Source: NVTR01 sp036480115 (lineage in GTDB: Bacteria; Pseudomonadota; Alphaproteobacteria; Rhodobacterales; Rhodobacteraceae). From it: a DNA stretch of 64,000 bases. Positions 17,612 through 25,315 of this stretch are shown one piece after another; within the stretch, counting starts at the first letter, position 1; each line of letters begins with the position of its first letter. The position numbers and the translations under genes were made by a program. Under the pieces are notes generated by a model. It saw only the letters and a list, made by a program, of their open reading frames with translations, was not told where the DNA came from and made no database searches. The DNA is taken from the NCBI GenBank assembly GCA_965224795.1, contig CBDDAE010000002.1, forward strand, positions 434,001 to 498,000. The letters are read 5' to 3'.

Positions 17612-18111
17612 TGCCACTGGAACGGGCAGTTTTCGCAGGTGGATGCTTTTGGGGGATGCAGGATCTCATCCGCCAATTACCCGGTGTACTAGAAACCCGA
17701 GTTGGATACACCGGGGGCGACGTCGAAAACGCAACCTACAGAAACCACGGCACACATGCCGAAGGGATAGAGATAGTTTACGATCCAAACGGCATAAGCT
17801 ATCGGAAACTATTGGAATTTTTCTTTCAAATTCATGACCCAACTACCGAAAACCGTCAGGGCAATGACCGCGGATTGGCTTACAGATCGGCGATCTACTA
17901 TTTGGACGACAGCCAAAAAGCCGTGGCTTTGGATACAATTGCCGATGTTGAGGCTTCGGGAATCTGGCCCGGAAAAGTGGTTACAGAACTGGCTGAAGCT
18001 GGCGAATTCTGGCAAGCGGAACCAGAGCATCAGGATTATTTGCAGCGCATTCCAAATGGCTACACCTGTCATTTCATTCGCCCCGACTGGGTGCTGCCAA
18101 AGCGCCAATGA
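17611..18111 (+). CDS. msrA: Peptide-methionine (S)-S-oxide reductase MsrA
   Basis: A 166-residue enzyme reducing the S-epimer of methionine sulfoxide. The catalytic GCFWG motif (Cys12) is at the N-terminus, followed by GYTGGDVENATYRN and HAEGIEIVYDP, the standard family blocks. No signal peptide, so cytoplasmic. It follows msrB with a TGATG overlap, and selO begins 33 bases downstream on the same strand, giving a likely three-gene oxidative-damage operon. Confidence 0.93.
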   Translation: MPLERAVFAGGCFWGMQDLIRQLPGVLETRVGYTGGDVENATYRNHGTHAEGIEIVYDPNGISYRKLLEFFFQIHDPTTENRQGNDRGLAYRSAIYYLDDSQKAVALDTIADVEASGIWPGKVVTELAEAGEFWQAEPEHQDYLQRIPNGYTCHFIRPDWVLPKRQ

Positions 18112-18144
18112 TGACTAAATAGAACGAGGAATAGGGTTTCGCGG

Positions 18145-19629
18145 ATGTCGTTGAATGAAATTAGTTTTGCTTTTGACAACACCTATGCCCGGGAATTGGA
18201 CGGGTTTTACACGCCTTGGCAAGGTGCCATTGCGCCTAACCCAAAGATTGTGGTTTTCAATACAACACTGGCTCAGGAACTGGGGTTAAACGCTGAAGCG
18301 TTAAACACCCCTGCAGGCGCAGCAATTCTTGCCGGCAGTGCTGCCCCTGACGGCGCAACCCCCCTTGCCCAAGCCTATGCCGGGCATCAGTTCGGGCATT
18401 TTTCGCCGCAGTTGGGTGACGGGCGTGCACTGCTACTGGGCGAAATTATCGACCAGAATGGCAATCGGCGGGATTTACAATTGAAGGGCTCGGGTCGTAC
18501 TCCATTTTCACGTGGAGGTGACGGCAAGGCTGTACTGGGTCCGATTTTGCGGGAATACCTGATGGGTGAGGCAATGCATGCCCTTGGCATTCCAACAACA
18601 CGGGCGCTGGCCGCAGTTACCACCGGTGAACAAATAGAACGCGACGGTCCTAAACCCGGCGCTGTTCTTGCACGGGTGGCATCCAGCCATTTACGGGTGG
18701 GAACGTTTCAGTTTTTTGCCGCGCGTGGTGAATTCGTCCGGGTAAAACAATTGGCGGATTATGCCATAGCGCGCCATTACCCGGAACTAGCCAATCAGGA
18801 TGACAGATATCTGGCGTTTCTTTCCAAGGTCGTAAAAGCGCAGGCCGCACTGATAGGCAGTTGGATGCATATGGGGTTCGTCCACGGGGTGATGAATACC
18901 GACAATATGACAATTTCTGGCGAAACGATTGACTACGGCCCTTGCGCTTTTGTTGACAGCTACGACCCACTGGCGGTGTTTAGTTCGATTGACCGAAACG
19001 GCCGCTATGCCTTTGGCAACCAACCCGGTATCGCCCAATGGAACCTTGCGCGACTGGCCGAAACACTGGTGCCAATCGTTGATCCAAGTGACCGGGAAAA
19101 TGCCATTAAGTTGGTGACAACAGAAGTTGGCGCAGCGATGGAGATATATGAAACCATGTGGCTGGCGGGCACCCGCAAAAAAATTGGCTTGGCTTCAGAC
19201 GAAGCCGGTGACACTGAGTTGATCAAAACGATGTTTGCCATGATGGAACGTCAAGATATTGATTTTACCCTATTTTTTCGACATCTGGCAGGTTCACAAG
19301 AAACGGTAAATGCCAAGCTATTAGCCCTTTTCTCTAACCCAAAAGAAATGGAAAACTGGCTGCAACAATGGCGTGTACGCCTAGGGCGCGACGGGCAAAA
19401 TCCCAAGCAAAGGTCAGTCGCCATGAACCGGATAAATCCGCTATACATCCCGCGCAACCATATGGTGGAAGCCGCCCTTCAGGCCGCCGAGGATTTGGGT
19501 GATATGGCACCATTTACTAAACTGTTAACAGTTCTGTCGGATCCATTTGTCCAGCAAAAGGGTTTGGATAAATACACCACCCCTGCCCCAGATGAATTTG
19601 ACAGCTATCAAACCTTTTGTGGCACTTAA
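18145..19629 (+). CDS. selO: Protein adenylyltransferase SelO (YdiU family)
   Basis: A 494-residue pseudokinase-fold enzyme that transfers AMP from ATP to protein Ser/Thr/Tyr, a reaction known for E. coli SelO in redox regulation. The nucleotide site is seen in LKGSGRTPFSRGGDGKA and the REYLMGEAMHALGIPTTRAL helix; the metal and catalytic site in HGVMNTDNMTI and the DYGPCAFVD (DFG-like) segment. The C-terminus ends in FCGT, with Cys at the place of the selenocysteine in eukaryotic homologues. Placement after msrB-msrA fits a role in oxidative stress. Confidence 0.92.
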   Translation: MSLNEISFAFDNTYARELDGFYTPWQGAIAPNPKIVVFNTTLAQELGLNAEALNTPAGAAILAGSAAPDGATPLAQAYAGHQFGHFSPQLGDGRALLLGEIIDQNGNRRDLQLKGSGRTPFSRGGDGKAVLGPILREYLMGEAMHALGIPTTRALAAVTTGEQIERDGPKPGAVLARVASSHLRVGTFQFFAARGEFVRVKQLADYAIARHYPELANQDDRYLAFLSKVVKAQAALIGSWMHMGFVHGVMNTDNMTISGETIDYGPCAFVDSYDPLAVFSSIDRNGRYAFGNQPGIAQWNLARLAETLVPIVDPSDRENAIKLVTTEVGAAMEIYETMWLAGTRKKIGLASDEAGDTELIKTMFAMMERQDIDFTLFFRHLAGSQETVNAKLLALFSNPKEMENWLQQWRVRLGRDGQNPKQRSVAMNRINPLYIPRNHMVEAALQAAEDLGDMAPFTKLLTVLSDPFVQQKGLDKYTTPAPDEFDSYQTFCGT

Positions 19630-19643
19630 ACCAATCTTGGTTC

Positions 19644-20708
19644 TCAGGGATCGCCAAGCCTGGTTATTTGTTCGCAAAGGGATTTAGCAGCCGTAAGGCT
19701 ACGCCCTGTGGTCATGATCATTTGTGGTAAAATCATCCATTCCAATGCCCAGGCAGAACCGGATCGTTCCTGTTCATGGATCAAAGACTGATGAATGCCG
19801 GCAAGCTGGGTTGCGTTGTAGCGTCCTAATGTCACCAATAGTTCTGCCAAAACCGGGTTGTTTTTATGCGCCATGGATGAAGATGTACCGCCCTTAGACA
19901 ATGACACCTCATCCAACCTCTGTTGTGACATCAACGCGATGTCTTGGCCCATTTTTCCCAGACTGCCAGTAACCAGGGACAACCAGCCGGCAAATTCGGC
20001 AATGCTGACGCGGGTTGTGTGCCAGGAGTTTGGCGGATTGCCTATGCCCAAAGTTTTGGCCATGTCAGCGGCCAATGCTTTGGGATCGCCTTTCAGGCCT
20101 ACGCCATTGCCCACGGCTCCGCCCAATTGCAGATTTAACAACCGAGGCTCTATCTGGGTCAGGCGCTCTGAGTGGGTCAACAGCGGATCGGTCCAAGTCC
20201 GCAACCGGTCGCTTACTTTAATGGGCAGCGCAGCCTGCATTCTGGTGCGCCCCATCAAAGGATTGCCACCATGTTGTTGGTTCAATTCATCCAATGCAGA
20301 AATGATCCCAGTCAGCCGAGATTTAAACAGATTAACAATACCGGACAGGGATAGAACTAACGCAGTATCGACAACATCCTGCGATGTCATTCCAGTGTGA
20401 ATTGCAGGCTTTAGGTTCTTGTCGGATTGTTCCCAAAGCGCGCGCACAAATTCCGGTACGACAACACCGTCCTGCCCGGTGCCATGGCGCAGTTCTGGCA
20501 ACTTAATAGTTGCAGCTTTAATTGCCTTGACCGCAGCGTCTGCCAAGGCAGGTTCCACCGAACCGGTTCTGCCAAGCGCCTGAGAATAGGCTATTTCTAC
20601 TGCGCGCATATGATCAAGCTGCTGCTCAGCTGACAAAAGCTCTGCAGTTTCTGCGTCAGCAAATAAGCCGCCTAACCAAGCATGGGAGAACACATTTTCG
20701 CTTGTCAA
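19644..20708 (-). CDS. pcaB: 3-carboxy-cis,cis-muconate cycloisomerase PcaB (short form)
   Basis: A 354-residue member of the fumarase/aspartase superfamily, converting 3-carboxy-cis,cis-muconate to 4-carboxymuconolactone in the protocatechuate branch. The superfamily signature is GGTSSSMAHKNNPVLAE near the C-terminus; the GMTSQDVVDTALVL segment is the second conserved block. It is shorter than the 450-residue gammaproteobacterial form, lacking the C-terminal extension, as in rhizobial PcaB. The start is a TTG at 20708 within the stop of the upstream gene (TTGA), giving translational coupling. It is last in the pob-pca operon and convergent with selO. Confidence 0.9.
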   Translation of the reverse strand: MTSENVFSHAWLGGLFADAETAELLSAEQQLDHMRAVEIAYSQALGRTGSVEPALADAAVKAIKAATIKLPELRHGTGQDGVVVPEFVRALWEQSDKNLKPAIHTGMTSQDVVDTALVLSLSGIVNLFKSRLTGIISALDELNQQHGGNPLMGRTRMQAALPIKVSDRLRTWTDPLLTHSERLTQIEPRLLNLQLGGAVGNGVGLKGDPKALAADMAKTLGIGNPPNSWHTTRVSIAEFAGWLSLVTGSLGKMGQDIALMSQQRLDEVSLSKGGTSSSMAHKNNPVLAELLVTLGRYNATQLAGIHQSLIHEQERSGSAWALEWMILPQMIMTTGRSLTAAKSLCEQITRLGDP

Positions 20709-21541
20709 TTTACCGCCGCCCGCAACCCCAAAACTTCACGCGCCTGAACTGGCGTCGCAACTGGGCGATCATACCTTTCACACAGATCGGCAGCACGCTT
20801 GATCAACGCCGCATTTGACGGCGCAAGGGTGTCGCGATCCAGTCTGACGTTATCTTCCAGCCCAGCCCTGGTGTGACCACCGGCAGCAATCGCCCATTCA
20901 TTTACCAACAATTGATTGGGACCAATACCCGCGGCGCACCACTGGGCATCTGGCACCCGAGCGGTAACTAGTTTGACATAGAGATCAAAAATTTCCTTAT
21001 CGGCAGGCATGGCATTTTTAACACCCATGACAAACTGAACATACAGGTTGCCGAAAAAATTCCCGGCGGCGTGCATGGCAATAGCTTGCAAAATGTGGCT
21101 TAGATCAAAGGCTTCAACCTCAGGAACGACTTGATATTCAACCATTTCTCTTGCCAGCCAATGAACCAGATCTGGTGGGTTTTCATAGACACGGGTTGGG
21201 AAATTATTGGACCCAACTGACAGTGACGCCATATCCGGGCCTAGGGATAACATCCCGCCCCGTTCCTGACCGGCGCCAGATCGACCACCGGTGGAAAACT
21301 GGATAATTACCCCGGGGCAGTGCTTTTCCAAGCCTTCCTTAAGGCGGGCGAATTTATCTGGATCAGACGACGGGGTTTGATCGGCGTTGCGCACATGGGC
21401 GTGGATAATACTGGCACCGGCTTCTACAGCAGCGTGGCTGCTTTCCACTTGTTCATCAATTGAAATGGGCACCGCCGGGTTGTTTGCCTTGGTAGGCAGT
21501 GACCCGGTTATGGCGCAGCACAGGATACAGGGTTTGTTCAA
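20705..21541 (-). CDS. Beta-keto acid cleavage enzyme (BKACE, DUF849 family), probable beta-ketoadipate cleavage
   Basis: A 278-residue TIM-barrel enzyme of the family first known as 3-keto-5-aminohexanoate cleavage protein. The family condenses a beta-keto acid with acetyl-CoA and splits it to acetoacetate and a new acyl-CoA, using a zinc ion held by His and Glu residues. Marks: CAITGSLPTKANNPAVPIS, AGASIIHAHVRN (zinc HxH), the IQFSTGGRSG strand and WAIAAGGHTRAGLEDN. The start is TTG 21541 with AAGGAAAG upstream. Within a pca operon lacking pcaI, pcaJ and pcaF, it most likely acts on beta-ketoadipate, giving succinyl-CoA. The substrate is an inference. Confidence 0.85.
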   Translation of the reverse strand: MNKPCILCCAITGSLPTKANNPAVPISIDEQVESSHAAVEAGASIIHAHVRNADQTPSSDPDKFARLKEGLEKHCPGVIIQFSTGGRSGAGQERGGMLSLGPDMASLSVGSNNFPTRVYENPPDLVHWLAREMVEYQVVPEVEAFDLSHILQAIAMHAAGNFFGNLYVQFVMGVKNAMPADKEIFDLYVKLVTARVPDAQWCAAGIGPNQLLVNEWAIAAGGHTRAGLEDNVRLDRDTLAPSNAALIKRAADLCERYDRPVATPVQAREVLGLRAAVN

Positions 21542-21600
21542 GTTCGCTTTCCTTTTGTGACTAGCAGATCCGGCAATTCACAATAATGGCGGGGCTTTGC

Positions 21601-22221
21601 TCAGGTGTCAAAAAACACGGTTTCATCCTGACCTTGAAGCTTGATATCAAAACGGTAGATTACCTTGCCATCACGCTCATATCGCTTGGCTATCAATGTT
21701 TCGCGGCGGCGCTCCCATTCCACCAGATTGATCACCGGGTCCAATGCATTTGCCTTTTCTTCATCAGAAAAATACAGCCGCGTGTTCAGCCCAACGTTTA
21801 TCCCACGGGCGACAATCCAGATGTTGATATGGGGGGCCATCATTTGGCCGGAACGTCCCATCACCGGTCCGGGCTTAACAGTGTCAAAACCCCATTCCCC
21901 AGTTTCAAAATCTGTTATCACCCGGCCCCAGCCACGAAACCCTTTTTCAACATTGCCTTTGTGTTCCGGGTGGGCATACACACCTGCCCCGTTGGCCTGC
22001 CAAGCTTCAAGCAATACATCCTTGATTGGGCTACCGATGCCATCAACAACCACACCTTCAATGCGAATTCGCTCGCCCTTGGCGTTTGGTCCAGCGATAT
22101 CCCAGCCCAGTTCATTTTTATAAATGTCAAAACCGGCGGCCCCCGGCGCTAGCCCGATATGCACATATGGACCGGCAGTTTGAGAAGCGGTTTCTTTCAG
22201 ATAATCAGGGGAATTTGGCAT
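21601..22221 (-). CDS. pcaG: Protocatechuate 3,4-dioxygenase alpha subunit PcaG
   Basis: A 206-residue non-catalytic partner of PcaH in the intradiol ring-cleaving dioxygenase. It has the same fold without the four iron ligands: TAGPYVHIGLAP at the N-terminus, DVLLEAWQANGAGVY and a GWGRVITDFETGEW block. ATG 22221 has GGAGGG 9 bases upstream, inside the end of pcaH, and the two frames abut across the TGA of pcaH. The heterodimer is cytoplasmic and opens protocatechuate between the hydroxyls to 3-carboxymuconate. Confidence 0.93.
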   Translation of the reverse strand: MPNSPDYLKETASQTAGPYVHIGLAPGAAGFDIYKNELGWDIAGPNAKGERIRIEGVVVDGIGSPIKDVLLEAWQANGAGVYAHPEHKGNVEKGFRGWGRVITDFETGEWGFDTVKPGPVMGRSGQMMAPHINIWIVARGINVGLNTRLYFSDEEKANALDPVINLVEWERRRETLIAKRYERDGKVIYRFDIKLQGQDETVFFDT

Positions 22222-22223
22222 GA

Positions 22224-22949
22224 TCAATTGCCCTCCAATCTATTTTCAAACAGCGTTGAACGTCGACCGCGCAGCACAATATCAAATCGGTAGGCAATTG
22301 AATCCAGTGGAATACTGGCATTCATATCAAGGCGCGCAATCAGTTGTTCTATCGCCTCAGGGTCAGAAATTGTATTGACGATCGGACATTTATAAATCAG
22401 TGGATCGCCTTCAAAATACAGCTGAGTAATAAGGCGTTGCACAAAACCAGTTCCAAAAACAGACAGGTGGACATGGGCCGGGCGCCAACTATTGGCCCAG
22501 TTGCGCCAAGGATAAGCGCCGGGCTTTACGGTACGAAAGAAATAATACCCGTTTTCATCAGTGATGGTGCGCCCACAGCCGCCAAAATTTGGATCTATCG
22601 GGGCCAGGTAGGTATCTTTTTTGTGGCGATAACGTCCACCGGCATTGGCTTGCCAAATCTCGATCAAGGTGTTCGCCACAGGTCGTGCATTTTCGTCAAG
22701 TAGGCGGCCATGCAGGATGATGCGCTCGCCAATCGGATCGCCACCCTGAGTATAATTTTTAATCAAATCGTTATCATTCGGATCAATATCCCCATGGCCA
22801 AACACCGGGCCGGTAATTTCGCTGGCAGAATTTTCCAGACTGATCAGCGCGTATTGCGGCGAGCGAGCAACCGAAGTTTTGTAGTTTCGGGTCAGAGCTG
22901 GCGGATGGCGTTCCCGGTCACGTTGGTAATATTCTGCAAGGGGCTGCAT
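22224..22949 (-). CDS. pcaH: Protocatechuate 3,4-dioxygenase beta subunit PcaH
   Basis: The 241-residue catalytic, Fe(III)-binding subunit of the intradiol dioxygenase. The ligands can be placed: Tyr in KKDTYLAPIDPNFGG, Tyr in TVKPGAYPWRNW, and two His in RPAHVHLSVFG. The N-terminal PcaH helix with RDRERHPPALTRNYKTSV is also present. AAGGAG lies 8 bases before ATG 22949, but is part of a CTCCTAAAGGAG inverted repeat that might limit access. It sits 38 bases after pcaC, the largest gap inside the pca part of the operon. Confidence 0.94.
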   Translation of the reverse strand: MQPLAEYYQRDRERHPPALTRNYKTSVARSPQYALISLENSASEITGPVFGHGDIDPNDNDLIKNYTQGGDPIGERIILHGRLLDENARPVANTLIEIWQANAGGRYRHKKDTYLAPIDPNFGGCGRTITDENGYYFFRTVKPGAYPWRNWANSWRPAHVHLSVFGTGFVQRLITQLYFEGDPLIYKCPIVNTISDPEAIEQLIARLDMNASIPLDSIAYRFDIVLRGRRSTLFENRLEGN

Positions 22950-22956
22950 CGAGTTT

Positions 22957-22968
22957 CTCCTTTAGGAG
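22957..22968 (-). promoter_or_regulatory. Inverted repeat over the pcaH ribosome-binding site
   Basis: On the coding strand CTCCTAAAGGAG is a short perfect inverted repeat in which the right arm is the Shine-Dalgarno of pcaH. A CTCC/GGAG stem with a TAAA loop could form and partly mask the site. The stem is short, so the effect, if any, would be mild. Confidence 0.25.
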
Positions 22969-22987
22969 GGTTATTTAGCGCGCAGGT

Positions 22988-23365
22988 CTATTGCGCATCC
23001 ATTTCTGCATAGGTTTGTTTGGCCAGTTTGATCGCTGTGTTGGCTTTCGGCACACCAGCATAGATCGCAACGTGTTGGAAAACTTCGATAATATCGGCTT
23101 TGCTGGCCCCGGTTTGCGCGGTGGCGCGAATATGCATCGGTATTTCTTCAAAACTGCCGGTTGCCGCCAATAATGCCAGAGTCAACATGGATCGTTCGCG
23201 CAGGCTAATGGTATCCCCGGCCCAAACCGTGCCCCACGCCCCTTCCGTGATCATAGCCTGAAACGCCTGATCAAAGTCCGTTTTCGCGGCTTCGGCTTTA
23301 TCAACATGGGTATTCCCAAGCACTTTTCTGCGGATCTTCATGCCCTTTTCCAAGCGTTCAGACAT
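22988..23365 (-). CDS. pcaC: 4-carboxymuconolactone decarboxylase PcaC
   Basis: A 125-residue AhpD-like all-helical enzyme that decarboxylates 4-carboxymuconolactone to beta-ketoadipate enol-lactone. The core AWGTVWAGDTISLRERSML and the TAQTGASKADIIEVFQHVAIYAG segment match the family. ATG 23365 has AAGGAG 7 bases upstream; it overlaps the end of pcaD by 8 bases. It is a separate gene, not fused to the lactonase as in some other bacteria. Confidence 0.93.
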   Translation of the reverse strand: MSERLEKGMKIRRKVLGNTHVDKAEAAKTDFDQAFQAMITEGAWGTVWAGDTISLRERSMLTLALLAATGSFEEIPMHIRATAQTGASKADIIEVFQHVAIYAGVPKANTAIKLAKQTYAEMDAQ

Positions 23366-24146
23366 CACTTATCTCCTTAATGAAACCCGCCAACAAAGCG
23401 GCATATTGTTCTGGCGCCTCGACGCAAGGCAGATGCCCAGCACCTGATATGACTTCAAATCGTGAGCCCGGGATCAATGCCACAGTCGCCTTTACTTGCT
23501 CAGGTTTACTGGCCATATCCACTGATCCGGCAATGCCAAGAGTGGGAAGGCGCAAATCAGTTGTAGTTTGCGTCAGATCGCATCCTGCAATTGCCTGGCA
23601 ACATCCAATATAACCCTGAACCGGCGTGCGTGACAGCATGTTTTCCCAAATGGCAATCTGATCTGATACTCGAAAATCGTTGGCAAACCAACGGTCTAGG
23701 ACCGAACCGGCTATGGCCTCTAGACCGTCCGCCTGAACCGCCGCAATCCGTTCGCGCCAAAGTACGGGATCGCCCATTTTAGCTGCGGTGTTTGACAAAA
23801 CCAGTGCCCCTACCAAATCTGGACGGCGGGCAGCCAGGGATTGAGCAATCATGCCGCCAATAGACAGGCCAACGAAAATACAGGATGTAACGCCCAATTG
23901 GTCAAGCAATTGCGCGGTGTCATCTACCAGCTTTTCCATTGTGTAAGGCGCAGGCGGGCAGTCTGATAATCCGTGCCCGCGCTTGTCAAATCGGATCAAT
24001 CGCAAACCCTTGGGCATCAACGGAATAACACTGTCCCAAATCCGCAAGTCAGTACCAAGCGAATTTGCAAACACAACCGGCTGGCCGTTTGGGTCACCGT
24101 TCTGCTGCCAGTGCAATTGCAGATTTTTCAACGTTGCCATGCGCAT
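23358..24146 (-). CDS. pcaD: 3-oxoadipate enol-lactonase PcaD
   Basis: A 262-residue alpha/beta hydrolase that opens the enol-lactone to beta-ketoadipate. The nucleophile elbow is FVGLSIGGMIAQS (Ser in GLSIGG), the oxyanion region is VFANSLGTDLRIWD, and the catalytic His is in GAGHLPCVEAPEQ. It is cytoplasmic. The ATG at 24146 overlaps the TGA of pobA (TGATG), which I take as the start; a second ATG two codons on is also possible. It sits between pobA and pcaC in one operon. Confidence 0.92.
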   Translation of the reverse strand: MRMATLKNLQLHWQQNGDPNGQPVVFANSLGTDLRIWDSVIPLMPKGLRLIRFDKRGHGLSDCPPAPYTMEKLVDDTAQLLDQLGVTSCIFVGLSIGGMIAQSLAARRPDLVGALVLSNTAAKMGDPVLWRERIAAVQADGLEAIAGSVLDRWFANDFRVSDQIAIWENMLSRTPVQGYIGCCQAIAGCDLTQTTTDLRLPTLGIAGSVDMASKPEQVKATVALIPGSRFEVISGAGHLPCVEAPEQYAALLAGFIKEISDV

Positions 24147-25315
24147 CAATAGGGGAGTCCCACATAGTTTTGTGCCAACACAGTTTGCGCCGCCTTGTTT
24201 TCACGCAAAAACGCAATTTCTGCCAGTTTCAGCCTTTGGTCAAATTCACTTTGATCCGGAAAATGATGCAATAGGTTTGTCATCCACCAGCTAAAGCGTT
24301 CAGCTTTCCAAACCCGTGCCAGCGCTTTTTCGGAATATGTATCAATGCCATCTGTTTTGCCGGTTTTGTACACCTGTGACAGGCCCGCAAATAAATAGTG
24401 GATATCACTGGCGGCGGTATTTAAGCCTTTGGCACCGGTTGGCGGCACAATATGGGCCGCATCTCCGCATAGGAATAAACGCCCCCAACGCATTGGTTCT
24501 GTTACAAAAGATCGCAAAGGGGCGATTGATTTTTCAATCGAGGGACCGGTCACCAGACCCTGGGCATATTTGGCAGGCAGTCGCCTCTTTAGTTCCTGCC
24601 AAAATGAATCATCTGTCCAGTCATCCGGACTATCGGTAATCGGGCACTGAATGTAATATCGGCTCAGGTTTTCGTTTCGCATTGAGCACAGGGCAAATCC
24701 GCGCGAAGAACAGGAATAAATCAGTTCATCATTCACTGGTGGCGTTTCGGACAAAACGCCCAGCCAGCCGAACGGATACAGCTTTTCAAATTCGCGACGG
24801 ACGTTTTTAGGGATCGTTTTCCGGCTGACACCATGAAACCCGTCACAGCCGACAACATAGTCACAATCAATTTGGTTTTGGACCCCTTCGCGCTGAAAGG
24901 CAACAGATGGTGCCGCTTGGTCCGCATCATGAATTTTAACATTTTCGACGTTAAAGATCGTTTGACCGTTTGATTTTTCGCGAGCATCGTAAAGGTCTCG
25001 GGTCAATTCCGTCTGACCATAGATCAGCACAGATGTGCCGGTTAAATCCTTGAAGTTTATTGGAAATTCTTCTTCACCATAGGCAATAACCGTGCCGTCA
25101 TGGCGAAAACATTCTTTGTCTAAACGCTTTGCCACACCGGCCTGGCGCATTAGGTTGGCAAATCCAACTTCAAGAATACCAGCGCGAATGCGGCCCAATA
25201 CATGGGCGCGGTTGGTGCGTTCAAGCACAACATTATCAATACCCTCGCGGTGCAACAGCTGCCCCAAAAGCAGGCCGGACGGACCCCCGCCAACTATGAC
25301 AACCTGGGTTTTCAG
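24146..25315 (-). CDS. pobA: 4-hydroxybenzoate 3-monooxygenase PobA, apparent CTG start
   Basis: A flavoprotein that hydroxylates 4-hydroxybenzoate to protocatechuate with NAD(P)H and O2. The N-terminal FAD motif VIVGGGPSGLLLGQLL lies at residues 6-21 only if translation begins at the CTG at 25315; the next ordinary start (TTG 25267) would cut it off, and an in-frame TGA lies 6 codons above the CTG. With CTG the protein has 389 residues, close to the 390-394 of known PobA. GGGGGTG lies about 7 bases upstream, and the CTG overlaps the ribokinase stop (CTGA). The FAD-binding CGDAAHIVPPTGAKGLN motif is intact. Confidence 0.9.
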   Translation of the reverse strand: MKTQVVIVGGGPSGLLLGQLLHREGIDNVVLERTNRAHVLGRIRAGILEVGFANLMRQAGVAKRLDKECFRHDGTVIAYGEEEFPINFKDLTGTSVLIYGQTELTRDLYDAREKSNGQTIFNVENVKIHDADQAAPSVAFQREGVQNQIDCDYVVGCDGFHGVSRKTIPKNVRREFEKLYPFGWLGVLSETPPVNDELIYSCSSRGFALCSMRNENLSRYYIQCPITDSPDDWTDDSFWQELKRRLPAKYAQGLVTGPSIEKSIAPLRSFVTEPMRWGRLFLCGDAAHIVPPTGAKGLNTAASDIHYLFAGLSQVYKTGKTDGIDTYSEKALARVWKAERFSWWMTNLLHHFPDQSEFDQRLKLAEIAFLRENKAAQTVLAQNYVGLPY

